This document shows positions 28,032 to 36,847 of a stretch of DNA of 64,000 nt, in pieces; positions within the stretch are counted from its first letter, which is position 1, and each line of letters begins with the position of its first letter. The stretch lies in the NCBI RefSeq assembly GCF_009659535.1, contig NZ_VJZZ01000003.1:466809-530808 (forward strand). Reading direction: 5' to 3'. Source of the DNA: Aggregicoccus sp. 17bor-14. Lineage in GTDB: Bacteria > Myxococcota > Myxococcia > Myxococcales > Myxococcaceae. Both the position numbers and the translations under genes were made by a program. The notes beneath the pieces were generated by a model. It was not told where the DNA came from and made no database searches. It saw nothing but the letters and a program-made list of their open reading frames with translations.

Positions 28032-29096
28032 ATGGAACCGCTGAGCCTGCATTTTGTTCACGAGAAGGCCCAGGCCCGCTTCTCGGAGGTGGGAGGCCGG
28101 GAGCTGGTGGCGTCTTACGGCGCCCCAGGTGGGCCCGAAGCCGAGTACCGCGCCGCCCGCGAGGCCGTGGCCGTGCACGACGCGTCCTACCGCGAGTGGG
28201 TGCGCCTCACCGGGGAGGACCGCGCCAGCTTCCTGCACGGCATGGTCACCCAGGACGTGAAGGGGCTCGCCCCCCTCGCCACCGCCTACGCCACGCTCGT
28301 CACGGTGAAGGGCAGCATGGTGGCGGACGCGCGCCTGGTGCGCCGCGAGGAGGACCTGCTCCTGGACGTGGAGCCGGGCGCGGGCGCCCGCGTGCGCGAG
28401 TTCCTGGAGAAGTACCTCATCAGCGAGGACGCCGAGCTGCACGACGCGACGGCCCAGCTGGGGCTGCTGCGGCTGCTCGGCCCCCAGGCCCCCGGGCTGC
28501 TCGGCGGCCTGACGGAGGGCCCCCTGCCCTCGCCCGGCACCAGCCGCCCCGCCACCGTCGCGGGTGTTCAGCTCCTGCTGGTGGGGCCTCCGGCCACCGG
28601 GGGCTTCGGCGTCCCCCAGGTGGACCTGCTCTGCCCGCGCGAGGGCCTGGAGCCGGTGTGGGCAGCCCTCACGGCCGTCGGCGCCAGGCCCCTGGGCTAC
28701 GAGGCGCTGGAGCTCTTGCGGGTGGAGGCGGGCACGCCGCGCTTCGGCCAGGACCTGGTGGAGACCACCATCCCGCTCGAGGCGAACCTCCAGCACGCCA
28801 TCTCGTACAACAAGGGTTGCTACATCGGGCAGGAGGTCATCGCCCGCGCCACCTTCCGCGGCCACATGAACCGCACCCTCGCGGGCTTCCTCCTCGGGGA
28901 CGCGCCGGCCCCCGCCGGCAGCGACCTCATGCGCGAGGGCAAGCGCGTGGGCTGGCTCACCAGCGTGGTGCACTCGCCGCGGCTCGGCCAGTGGGTGGCG
29001 CTTGGCTTCGTGCGGCGCGAGGTGGAGCCGGGCACCGCCCTGCAGCTGGGCGAGGGCCCGCGCACGGCCACCGTGCGGGCGCTGCCCTTCGGCTGA
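28032..29096 (+). CDS. ygfZ: folate-binding protein YgfZ (GcvT-like)
   Basis: A 354-residue GcvT-fold protein. The YgfZ signature NKGCYIGQE is present with C263, and the N-terminal AVHDASYREWVRLTGEDRASFLHGMVTQDVK matches the family. In E. coli YgfZ supports Fe-S cluster assembly or repair with folate. ATG 28032 is chosen because it starts the conserved region; it has no ribosome site but a TATATA nine bases upstream. The outer-membrane barrel gene follows 70 bp later. Confidence 0.9.
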   Translation: MEPLSLHFVHEKAQARFSEVGGRELVASYGAPGGPEAEYRAAREAVAVHDASYREWVRLTGEDRASFLHGMVTQDVKGLAPLATAYATLVTVKGSMVADARLVRREEDLLLDVEPGAGARVREFLEKYLISEDAELHDATAQLGLLRLLGPQAPGLLGGLTEGPLPSPGTSRPATVAGVQLLLVGPPATGGFGVPQVDLLCPREGLEPVWAALTAVGARPLGYEALELLRVEAGTPRFGQDLVETTIPLEANLQHAISYNKGCYIGQEVIARATFRGHMNRTLAGFLLGDAPAPAGSDLMREGKRVGWLTSVVHSPRLGQWVALGFVRREVEPGTALQLGEGPRTATVRALPFG

Positions 29097-29166
29097 GGGG
29101 CGCACGAAAGGACCCTTGTGCGGGCGCGCCCTGCGCCCCACCGTGGGCTCGAGGAGGAGGCAGCAC

Positions 29167-29766
29167 ATGCGGACGGCGTGGATGCTGGGGCTGGGCCTGG
29201 GGCTGTTCGTCGCCGCGGCCGCGGGTGCGCAGCAGATGCCGCCCACTGCCCTCGGGCTGCGGCTCAACCTGAGCGCGGGCGTCGAGGTCTACACCGGAGA
29301 GCTGGGCAACGCGTACACCGTGGGGCCCGCCGGAGGCGTCTCGCTCTCGATGCAGCCCCTGCCCTTCCTGGGCGCGGAGGTGGGCTACGTCGCCGGGCTG
29401 CACCAGGTGGACAGCACCCTCAACGACGGCGGGCTCGTGAAGGGCTACGACATCGTGCACCACGGGCTGCACCTCGCCGCCACGCTCGGCCCCTGGCTGC
29501 ACGGCGTGCGGCCCTATGCGCTCGCCGGCGGGGGCGTGAGCCTCACCGACGTGCGCGGCCCCAAGAACCCCGACTTCCGCGACGACGTGGACTTCTTCGT
29601 GCCCGTGGGCGCAGGCCTCATGGTGAGCGCCGGCCGCTTCGCGCTCGACGCGCGCCTGAGCTACCAGTTCCTCTTCGACCAGGAGAGCGTGAGCGCGCCG
29701 GACGGCAACGGGGGCGCGAGCGGCGGGCGCTACCAGGCGATGGTGGGCCTGAGCTTCGCCCTCTAG
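29167..29766 (+). CDS. outer-membrane beta-barrel protein
   Basis: A 199-residue protein with a signal peptide (about 1-21, ending AGA) and alternating hydrophobic strands: GLRLNLSAGVEVYTGEL, VGPAGGVSLSMQPLPFLGAEVGY, HGLHLAATLG, VRPYALAGGGVSLT, FFVPVGAGLMVSAG, and a final strand ending in Phe-Ala-Leu (QAMVGLSFAL), fitting a small eight-strand barrel. GAGGAGGAGG precedes ATG. Function unknown; common in myxobacterial envelopes. Confidence 0.78.
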   Translation: MRTAWMLGLGLGLFVAAAAGAQQMPPTALGLRLNLSAGVEVYTGELGNAYTVGPAGGVSLSMQPLPFLGAEVGYVAGLHQVDSTLNDGGLVKGYDIVHHGLHLAATLGPWLHGVRPYALAGGGVSLTDVRGPKNPDFRDDVDFFVPVGAGLMVSAGRFALDARLSYQFLFDQESVSAPDGNGGASGGRYQAMVGLSFAL

Positions 29767-29769
29767 CGC

Positions 29770-31404
29770 TCAGGGCGCGGCGGTGGCCGCCACCTTCCCC
29801 GCCGCGGGCGGCGCGGCGTGCACCTGGCCCACGTAGAAGTAGCCGTCGAAGCCGCGCGGGTAGCGGTCCGGCGCCATGGGCAGGACGAAGAAGCGCTCCG
29901 GGCCGTAGCGCTGCAGCGCGCGCTGGTAGCGCTCCTGCAGTCGCACCCCGGGGCCCGCGGCGCTCGTCAGCACCTGCCGCTCTCCATCCTCGTGCACCCC
30001 GGGGCGCGAGTCCTGCCCCGCGTCAAGCTTCACCGTGTGCACCACCCCGCCCTCCGACGAGGTGCGTGTGCCGCCCTGCGTGGGGTGCGCCCCGCACGCG
30101 AGCGCGGCCCTGGGACCGAGCCGGCAGTCCCACGCGCTGCCGTGGCGGTAGAGCACGTCGTAGGAGTGGAAGGGGACGCCCGCGCGCGAGAGGTGCCAGC
30201 CCATGGGCACGAAGTCCCGGTCCCACGGCACGCCGCGCTCGTTGCTCGCGTGCACGTTGCCGGTGAGCACGATGAAGCTCGCGCGCGGCTGCTGCTTGCG
30301 CGCTGCGAGCAGCCGCTGGGCCATCGCCGCGTCGTGGGCGCTGCCCTGCAGCCCCTCCACGTCGAAGGAGAGCACCGCCACCCGCAGTCCCTGGCGCCCC
30401 AGCGTCCGCGCGCGCTCGATGAGCTCCACCAGCGCGCGGCTGCTGCGCCCGTCCTGCTCCGGGCGATGCCAGAAGGGCCCCGCGGTGAGCGCCTCCACGT
30501 CCTCCTCGTCCCCGTCGCTCTGGAGGTAGCGGTCCAGCGCCCGCTGCTCGCGCACGGGCAGCTCGAGCGCGAGCACCACCGGCGCGCCCAGGTGCGCCGC
30601 GTGGCACACCGCCTGTCCCACGAAGCGCGGCACCTCCTGCGTGCCGTGCACCTCGCCCAGCACGAGGAAGCCGCCGGGCGCGAGCGCGCGGTCGAAGCCC
30701 TCGTCGAGGCCCGGGATGGCCGGCCCGCAGCGCGTCTCGCGCACGTCTTCGGGCACGGGCACGGGCGGGAGCGACGACCCCAGCGCCACGGCGGCCTGCG
30801 CCGCAATCGGCCCCGCGCTGGGCAGGCCGCCAGTGAGCGCGAGGGCGGCAGGGCCTCCCTGCAGGCGCGCGCGCAGGGCCTGCTCCACGGAGAGGTCTCG
30901 GAAGAAGTTCTGCTCGAAGCGCTTGTCCGAGGGGTCCAGCGGATGCGGCGGCGGCGGGGTGGCGGGCTCGGCGTCCTCGCCCGCGCCCTCCTCCTCGCTC
31001 ACCAACTGCTGCGACGTGGGCACCACTGCCCAGACCTGCGGGCCGAGCACGGTGTGGCGGAAGACGCGCAGGTGCGTGCCACCGCGAAGGTCCGGCTGCA
31101 CCTGCGCGTAGTAGCGCACGCGCGCGCTGAAGCCCTCGCCCAGCGTGGCCTCCTTGAAGTCGGTGCGCAGCGCCATCACCTCGGGCTTGTCGCCGTGCTG
31201 TACGTCGAGCGCGAAGCCGCGCTCGCGGAAGTACGCCTCCACCGCGGGCCACACCTGCGCAGGGGGGCGCGGGTACACGTACCGGGCCGTCTCGAGCAGC
31301 GCATCTCGCTGCTGCGCCTGCGCGCGCTGCGCCTGCACCGAGGCACAGCCGGAGGAGACCAGCGACAGCAGCGCGCACAGCAGGGCCAGGCCGGGAGCTC
31401 GCAT
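29770..31404 (-). CDS. two-domain lipoprotein with ChaN/EreA-like C-terminal domain
   Basis: A 544-residue lipoprotein (lipobox SSGC, Cys about 20). Residues 35-150 form an alpha-beta domain (VYPRPPAQVWPAVEAYFRER) seen in myxobacterial lipoproteins; it vaguely recalls BamC-type folds. After a Pro-rich linker, residues 235-430 resemble the ChaN/erythromycin-esterase superfamily: FLVLGEVHGTQEVP, VVLALELPVREQRALDRYL, VAVLSFDVE and FIVLTGNVHASNERG supply the paired His/Glu residues. ChaN binds haem in Campylobacter, but haem binding here is not shown. Convergent with the barrel gene by 3 bp. Confidence 0.72.
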   Translation of the reverse strand: MRAPGLALLCALLSLVSSGCASVQAQRAQAQQRDALLETARYVYPRPPAQVWPAVEAYFRERGFALDVQHGDKPEVMALRTDFKEATLGEGFSARVRYYAQVQPDLRGGTHLRVFRHTVLGPQVWAVVPTSQQLVSEEEGAGEDAEPATPPPPHPLDPSDKRFEQNFFRDLSVEQALRARLQGGPAALALTGGLPSAGPIAAQAAVALGSSLPPVPVPEDVRETRCGPAIPGLDEGFDRALAPGGFLVLGEVHGTQEVPRFVGQAVCHAAHLGAPVVLALELPVREQRALDRYLQSDGDEEDVEALTAGPFWHRPEQDGRSSRALVELIERARTLGRQGLRVAVLSFDVEGLQGSAHDAAMAQRLLAARKQQPRASFIVLTGNVHASNERGVPWDRDFVPMGWHLSRAGVPFHSYDVLYRHGSAWDCRLGPRAALACGAHPTQGGTRTSSEGGVVHTVKLDAGQDSRPGVHEDGERQVLTSAAGPGVRLQERYQRALQRYGPERFFVLPMAPDRYPRGFDGYFYVGQVHAAPPAAGKVAATAAP

Positions 31405-31560
31405 GCCCCTGCAACGCTAGACGCAGGCCCCGCATAGCGGCAACGCGCTGCGCCACCCTCGTCCTGCACTTGTCCTGGAGGACGCCCCCCGTGTGCGCTT
31501 CCCCCCGGCTGCTGTAGGCTGCCGCGCCGCCGCGACCGCGGCGGAAGAGGGGGCCACCCG

Positions 31561-32856
31561 ATGCGCACAGCGAGCAACCTGACGGTGAGCCAGTACCAGC
31601 TCGCGGCCCTCAACCGCATCGCCTTCCTCGCCGCCACGGCCGCGGACGTGTGCACGCTCTTCCAGGAGGCCGGCACCGAGCTGATGCACGCCTTCTCGGC
31701 GGACGGGATGGGCGTGCTGCTCTTGGACCCCGTCACGGGCGAGCGCGTGGTGGCGCACCGGCGCGGCCTCACGCCGGAGGGCGAGGCGCTGTGGGCGGCG
31801 CTCCCCACGCGCGACACCCTCACTGCCCAGGTGGTGGCGGACGGCCGCGCCCGCTCCTGGCTGCGCGAGGACTTCGCCCCCGCCGCGCAGGCCATCCTCG
31901 CGCACACCGGCTACTGGGCCGAGGCCGCGGTGCCCCTGCAGATCCACGCGCGCGTGCTCGGCTGCCTCAACGTCACCTTCCGCCAGCCGCGCCGCCTGGA
32001 CCCCGCCCAGCTCGAGCTGCTGCACGCCATGGCCAGCCACTTCGCCGCCGCCGTGGAGAGCCAGCGCCTGCTCGCGCGCCAGCGCGCGGTGAGCGCCGAG
32101 AACGCCCAGCTCTACGAGGAGCTGCGGCTCGCCAGCGCCGAGCTCGCGCGCAACCAGACGCAGCTCGCCCAGCGCGGCCACCTCGCCTCGCTCGGTGAGA
32201 TGACGGCGGTGCTCGCGCACGAGCTGCGCAACCCGCTCGCCATCCTCGGCAACGCGCACGCCCTGCTCGAGCGGCGCGAGAACGCCGAGCCGGAGCTGCG
32301 CCGCCAGGCGCTGCGCGCGATGGGCCAGGAGCTCAAGCGCATGAACCAGCTGGTGGAGGAGCTCCTGCACTTCGGGCGCCCCACCGCGCCCAGCTTCGAG
32401 CCGCTGTGCCTCTGGGCCCTGGTGGAGGAGGTGAAGGAGGCCGTGAGCGCGCACCTGCCGCCGCAGGTGGAGGTCAGCGTGGAGCTGCACGGCGAGATGC
32501 CCCGCATCTCCTTCGACGCGCGCCTCATCCGCCAGGCGCTGGTGAACCTCGCGCTCAACGGCGCCCAGGCCATGCCCGCCGGAGGCCGCCTCACCCTGCG
32601 CCTGCAGGAGACCTCGCGCGGCGCCCAGCTCGAGGTGGAGGACGAGGGCATGGGCATCACCCCCGAGGTGCGCGCGCGCATGTTCGAGCCCTTCTTCACC
32701 ACGCGCGCCACCGGCACCGGCCTCGGGCTCGCGCTGGTGCAGCACGCGGTCGTGCAGCACCAGGGACACCTCGAGGTGCACAGCGCCCCCGGCGAGGGCA
32801 CCACCTTCCGCATCGAGCTGCCCCGGAGCCCCAGCGCTCCCGCGCCGAGCGCCTGA
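31561..32856 (+). CDS. GAF-domain sensor histidine kinase
   Basis: A 431-residue soluble kinase: a GAF domain (about 25-165), a short coiled coil, then HisKA with H220 in VLAHELRNPLAILGN and an HATPase domain with N-box LVNLALNGAQAMPAGG, G1 VEDEGMGIT and G2 TGTGLGLALV, all intact. It is convergent (3 bp gap) with a stand-alone receiver gene at 32860-33270, a possible but unproven partner. No transmembrane segment, so the signal is probably cytoplasmic or redox/small-molecule. Confidence 0.92.
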   Translation: MRTASNLTVSQYQLAALNRIAFLAATAADVCTLFQEAGTELMHAFSADGMGVLLLDPVTGERVVAHRRGLTPEGEALWAALPTRDTLTAQVVADGRARSWLREDFAPAAQAILAHTGYWAEAAVPLQIHARVLGCLNVTFRQPRRLDPAQLELLHAMASHFAAAVESQRLLARQRAVSAENAQLYEELRLASAELARNQTQLAQRGHLASLGEMTAVLAHELRNPLAILGNAHALLERRENAEPELRRQALRAMGQELKRMNQLVEELLHFGRPTAPSFEPLCLWALVEEVKEAVSAHLPPQVEVSVELHGEMPRISFDARLIRQALVNLALNGAQAMPAGGRLTLRLQETSRGAQLEVEDEGMGITPEVRARMFEPFFTTRATGTGLGLALVQHAVVQHQGHLEVHSAPGEGTTFRIELPRSPSAPAPSA

Positions 32857-32859
32857 GCG

Positions 32860-33270
32860 CTACGCGCGCGCGCCGTCGGTCTCGCGCCACGGGGCGAGCA
32901 GCCCGCGGCTGCTGCGCTGCGCGAGCGCGAGCAGCTCCGAGAGCCGCAGCGGGTGGCGCATGCTCAAGGACTCCTCGGACTCCTGCGCCGAGCTCTCGCT
33001 GCCCAAGATCGCCGCCAGGGTGCCCAGCGCCTCGTTGCGGTGCAGCCGCGGGACGAGCTCGTCGTCCGCCGGCTGCAGCAGCCGCACGTCGTGCACCACC
33101 AGCCGCGGCAGCGCGAGCCCCTCCATGCGCTCGAGCGCCTCTCCGAGGTCCACGGCGGTGTGCACCTCGTAGCCATGCGCGGTGAGCGCGAGGCACAGCG
33201 CCTGCTGCACCTCACTGCGGTGGTCGACGACGAGGATGCTGGGGAGCAGGCCAGAGGAAGACGTTGCCAT
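32860..33270 (-). CDS. stand-alone receiver protein with altered switch residues
   Basis: A 136-residue receiver-like protein. Strand 1 reads SILVVDHRSE, so only D16 of the acidic pair remains (second position His); D61 (LVVHDVRL) is at the phosphoacceptor site; the conserved switch Lys of strand 5 is missing (SMRHPLRLSELL). Residues 88-105 are Ser/Glu-rich. It may be a phosphorylation sink with altered kinetics or a pseudo-receiver. Convergent with the GAF kinase gene. Confidence 0.72.
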   Translation of the reverse strand: MATSSSGLLPSILVVDHRSEVQQALCLALTAHGYEVHTAVDLGEALERMEGLALPRLVVHDVRLLQPADDELVPRLHRNEALGTLAAILGSESSAQESEESLSMRHPLRLSELLALAQRSSRGLLAPWRETDGARA

Positions 33271-33359
33271 GGTGTGGCTCCTGCGAGGTGCTTCAGGAGC
33301 ATCCTACGCAATTTTCCGCCCTGGGTGAATACCCACCCTCCCCCTGTCGCCTGGAGGAC

Positions 33360-34034
33360 CTAGGCGGGCACCGCGTCCGGCTGCCGGCTCGCGTGCGCGG
33401 CCTGGAAGGCGGGCAGCTTCTCGCACTCGGCCTCGATGCGGGCGAGCAGCGGGTAGGACGCCACGTCCACCCCGAAGCGGCGCGAGGCGAAGAGCTGCGG
33501 GACGAGGCACACGTCCGCGAGGGTGACGCTGTCGCCCACGCAGTAGCGCCCCGCGCTCGCGCCCAGGCTCTGCTCCAGCGCCGTGAGCCCGCGCGAGATC
33601 CAGTGCGCGCTCCACGCCTTGTCGTCCTGGCCCAGCGGCCCCTTCACGTGCTGCATCACCGAGAGGTTCTGCAGCGGCTGGATGCCCGAGTTCACCATCT
33701 CCGCGAGCATCCGCACCCGCGCGCGCGCGAACGCGTCCGTGGGCAGCAGCGCGGGGCTCGGGTGCCGCTCCTCGAGGAACTCCAGGATGGCGAGCGACTG
33801 CGAGAGGTACTGCGTCTGGCCGCTCGCGTCCTTCAGCTCGAGCACGGGCACCGTGCGCATCGGGTTCTTCGCGCGGTAGGCGTCGGTGTGCTGCTGCCCG
33901 CCGTCCTGCAGCAGGTGCACCGGCACGTACTCGTAGGAGAGCCCCTTGAGGTTGAGCGCGATGCGCACGCGCCAGCTGCAGCTGCTGCGCCAGTAGCCGT
34001 GCAGCCGCAGGGACTCCGGGCCCGCGCCGCTCAC
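33360..34034 (-). CDS. maiA: maleylacetoacetate isomerase (zeta-class GST)
   Basis: A 224-residue zeta-class glutathione transferase isomerising maleylacetoacetate to fumarylacetoacetate in tyrosine/homogentisate catabolism. The diagnostic SSCSWRVRIALNLKG lies near residues 16-30; the C-terminal all-helical domain (LADVCLVPQLFASRRFGVD) is complete. The start is GTG at 34034, overlapping the TGA of the fumarylacetoacetate hydrolase gene as GTGA, so translation is coupled. The two enzymes catalyse consecutive steps. Confidence 0.92.
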   Translation of the reverse strand: MSGAGPESLRLHGYWRSSCSWRVRIALNLKGLSYEYVPVHLLQDGGQQHTDAYRAKNPMRTVPVLELKDASGQTQYLSQSLAILEFLEERHPSPALLPTDAFARARVRMLAEMVNSGIQPLQNLSVMQHVKGPLGQDDKAWSAHWISRGLTALEQSLGASAGRYCVGDSVTLADVCLVPQLFASRRFGVDVASYPLLARIEAECEKLPAFQAAHASRQPDAVPA

Positions 34035-35008
34035 GCCGCCACCACCGTGTTGTCGATGCGGCCGAACACGCTGGTGCCCGCGGCATCGAGCATCTCGATC
34101 TGGATGCGGTCCCCGGGCTTCATGAAGGGCGTCTTGGGCCCCCCCTGCTCGATGGTCTCGATCATCCGCACCTCCGCGAGGCAGGAGATGCCGCGCGCGC
34201 GGTCCTCGTTGGACACCGTGCCCGAGCCCAGGATGGTGCCCGCGGTGTAGCCGCGCGTCTTGGTGATGTGCTGCACGAGGTCGAAGAAGGAGAAGTGCAT
34301 CTCGGGGCCCGCGTCCGTGTCCCCCACCACCTTGCCGTTGAGCGTGCAGCGCAGCCGCAGGTGCACGCGCCCGTCGTGCCAGGCCTCGCCCAGCTCGTCC
34401 GGCGTCACCGCGAAGGGGCTGAACGCGCTCGCGGGCTTGCTCTGGAAGAAGCCGAAGCCCTTCGCCAGCTCGTTGGGGATGAGGTTGCGCAGGGACACGT
34501 CGTTCACCAGCATCACCAGGCGCACGTAGCGCCCCGCATCGCGCGCCTTCGTGCCCTGCGGCACGTCGCCGAGCACCACCGCCACCTCGCCCTCGAAGTC
34601 GAAGCCCCAGCTCACGTCCGCGCAGCGGATGGGGCCGGTGGGGTCCAGGAACTCGCTGCTGCCGCCCTGGTACACGAGCGGGTCGGTCTCCAGCGTGGGC
34701 GGCGGCTCTGCGTTGCGCGCCTTGCGCACCAGGCGCACGTGGTTGAGGTAGGCGCTGCCGTCGATCCACTCGTAGGCGCGCGGCAGCGGCGAGCGCAGCA
34801 TGGACACGTCCACCGGCTCGCCCTTCACCTGCCCGGCCTCCAGTTGCTGCGCGAGCGCGCGCAGCTTCGGCTCGGTGGCGTCCCACGCGTCCAGCGCGGC
34901 CTGCAGGTGCGGCGCGATGCCGGTGGCGGGCGCGTAGCGCGCACCGTCGCGCGTGACGACGATGAGCTTTCCGTCGCGGGTTCCGTCGTGCAGGGTGGCG
35001 AGCTTCAC
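34031..35008 (-). CDS. fumarylacetoacetate hydrolase family protein
   Basis: A 325-residue FAH-fold hydrolase, probably cleaving fumarylacetoacetate to fumarate and acetoacetate. SWGFDFEGEVAVVLG supplies acidic metal ligands, with further family motifs MLVNDVSLRN, FQSKPASAFSPFAVTPDEL and the late TILGSGTVSNED. It is shorter than the 420-residue eukaryotic-type FAH and matches the bacterial class seen in tyrosine operons. It overlaps maiA by GTGA, which strongly supports the pathway assignment. The homogentisate dioxygenase gene is not in this window. Confidence 0.9.
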   Translation of the reverse strand: MKLATLHDGTRDGKLIVVTRDGARYAPATGIAPHLQAALDAWDATEPKLRALAQQLEAGQVKGEPVDVSMLRSPLPRAYEWIDGSAYLNHVRLVRKARNAEPPPTLETDPLVYQGGSSEFLDPTGPIRCADVSWGFDFEGEVAVVLGDVPQGTKARDAGRYVRLVMLVNDVSLRNLIPNELAKGFGFFQSKPASAFSPFAVTPDELGEAWHDGRVHLRLRCTLNGKVVGDTDAGPEMHFSFFDLVQHITKTRGYTAGTILGSGTVSNEDRARGISCLAEVRMIETIEQGGPKTPFMKPGDRIQIEMLDAAGTSVFGRIDNTVVAA

Positions 35009-35134
35009 GGGCAGGGCTCCTGGCGCGCTGCCGCCGGAGCTCTCACGGGAGAGCGGGCGCGCGCCTGCGCTGGCTTTTCGGCCTCCCCTCCCTGCCTGTC
35101 AAGGGCGCAGCGCACGCACTGGACGCGCGTGCGC

Positions 35135-35353
35135 TCAGGCCTTCATCGGGGGTCCGCCCTTGCCCGGCTCCTTCACGGGCTTCGCGCCCCCGGTGGGCTC
35201 CTTCACCGGAGGCTCGGGGGCATCCTCGTCCGGCGCGGGCGGCGCCTCGGCGGGGGCGCGCCGCTGGGCGGGGTCCTCCACGGTGGGCGTGCGGTGCGGC
35301 GGCTCCTTCGCCGGCGGCTCCTTCGACTCGGGGCGCTTGTCCTTCGTGGTCAT
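35135..35353 (-). CDS. small Pro/Lys/Glu-rich protein, function unknown
   Basis: A 72-residue, strongly charged, Pro-rich protein with repeated KEPP-like units (SKEPPAKEPPHRT, PVKEPTGG, PVKEPGKGG); certainly disordered if made. GAGAGG just before ATG gives some support, and the gene stands alone with no overlapping better candidate. Could be spurious. Confidence 0.45.
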   Translation of the reverse strand: MTTKDKRPESKEPPAKEPPHRTPTVEDPAQRRAPAEAPPAPDEDAPEPPVKEPTGGAKPVKEPGKGGPPMKA

Positions 35354-35485
35354 CGCCTCTCAGGTATGCACGGCGGGAGGGCGCGGCCACCTGCTGAACG
35401 TTCCCCGTGCCGCGAGTGTCCAGTGCTCCGGCGCGCGAGCGCCGTGGCGAGCACGCGCCCCGGGCACTTGCTACCCCTCGCCCCG

Positions 35486-36838
35486 ATGCGTTCCCTGCGC
35501 ACGACCGCGGCGGCACTCTGGATGGCCCTGGCGAGCGGCCTCTTTGCCTGCGGCTTCTATGACGCCGTCCCCTCCCCCGGTGGCCCGCCCCTCCCGGGTG
35601 CGCCCGTGCCGCCCGTGCCCGACCCGCAGGCCGGCACGGGCGGAGGGAGCGGCGGCGGCGGCGGTGCGGGCGGTGGAGGGGGCGGAGGCAACGTCGATCT
35701 GCCGGATGGCAGCATCACCCTGCCCGACGGCGGCATTCGCGTTTCGGACGGGGGCATCACCCTGCCCGACGGCGGCGGCCACACACCAGATGGGGGCACG
35801 CTCGCCGACGGAGGCGCACTCGACGCAGGCGCCCCCGCGGGGCTCGACGGTGGCACGGACGCCGGGACGGACGGCGGAACAGACGCCGGCTGTCTCGACG
35901 CGCTCTGCTCGGTGCAGGTGCTCGCGGAGGGCGAGGGCGTGCCGATGGGCCTCGGGCTGAGCGACGGCGAGGTCTACTGGGTGAACCAGGGCCCCTCGGC
36001 GGTGCGCCGCGCTCCGAAGTCGGGCGGCCCGGCCACGACCGTGCTGAGCGGTCCCAGCCTGCAGCCCGTCATCGCCGTGGACGCGCCCCGCGTGTTCGTC
36101 GTCGCCTCGACGCCGGAGGGCGACGCCCTGCTCGCAAGTCCCTTCGACCCGCCCTCCTGGGAGGTCCAGGCCCGCTGGAGCCCGGGCCCGCTGAGCATGA
36201 AGGCGCTCACGCTCGGGGACGGCGCGCTCTACGTGGACACGCCGGACGGGCTCCTCGAGGTCTCGACGTGGAGCGGGACACCGCAGTCCCTGCTGGGCCC
36301 GGGTGAGGGCCGGGTGCTCGCGGGAGCAATGGGGGGCGTCTACCTCGCGGATCGGCAGGCGCGCCAGCTCACGTACCTCTCAGGTGCCGGTGGATCCGAG
36401 ACCGCTGCCTCGATTCCAGAGGGCATGGTGGTCGCGACGCTGTCTCATCAGCCAGTCTCCGGCGCGCCGCTGTGGGTCGCGCTGCGGCCCGAGGCGCAGG
36501 ACCCGAACAGCTGCCCCGGAGGTCCCATCCAGGTGCGGTGGAGCTCGTACGGTCCGCTCGTCCCGTTCACCTCCTCGCCGGGCTGCGTGGTGGCGCTCGC
36601 CTCGGACGACACCCACCTCTACTGGCTCGCGGTGCTGCCCGAGCGCGGCCTGGCCGTGCTGCGCGCGCCGCTGACGAGCGGCATCGCCGAGACCGTGGCG
36701 CAGACGCCCGGCTTCGGCTGGGGCTTCGCGATGGACGCCACGCACGTGTACTGGAGCGAGCGCACCACGGGCCGCATCCTTCGGGCGGCCAAGCCCCCGC
36801 GCGACACAAAGTTGGACCCTCCGCCGAACTGGCCCTAA
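35486..36838 (+). CDS. lipoprotein with Gly-rich / DGG linker and propeller-like domain
   Basis: A 450-residue exported protein: a signal with Cys at LFACGF, a poly-Gly tract (about 52-70), a linker of repeated LPDGG/SDGG/TDAGTDGG units (70-135), then a beta-propeller-like domain with repeats of the EVYWVNQGPSAVRRAPKSGG type (also HLYWL, HVYWSERTTGRILRAAK). This design is very common in myxobacterial surface lipoproteins of unknown role. A longer upstream reading is rejected because the lipobox fits a start at 35486. The lytic transglycosylase gene follows after 9 bp. Confidence 0.8.
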   Translation: MRSLRTTAAALWMALASGLFACGFYDAVPSPGGPPLPGAPVPPVPDPQAGTGGGSGGGGGAGGGGGGGNVDLPDGSITLPDGGIRVSDGGITLPDGGGHTPDGGTLADGGALDAGAPAGLDGGTDAGTDGGTDAGCLDALCSVQVLAEGEGVPMGLGLSDGEVYWVNQGPSAVRRAPKSGGPATTVLSGPSLQPVIAVDAPRVFVVASTPEGDALLASPFDPPSWEVQARWSPGPLSMKALTLGDGALYVDTPDGLLEVSTWSGTPQSLLGPGEGRVLAGAMGGVYLADRQARQLTYLSGAGGSETAASIPEGMVVATLSHQPVSGAPLWVALRPEAQDPNSCPGGPIQVRWSSYGPLVPFTSSPGCVVALASDDTHLYWLAVLPERGLAVLRAPLTSGIAETVAQTPGFGWGFAMDATHVYWSERTTGRILRAAKPPRDTKLDPPPNWP

Positions 36839-36847
36839 GGGGTCCGG

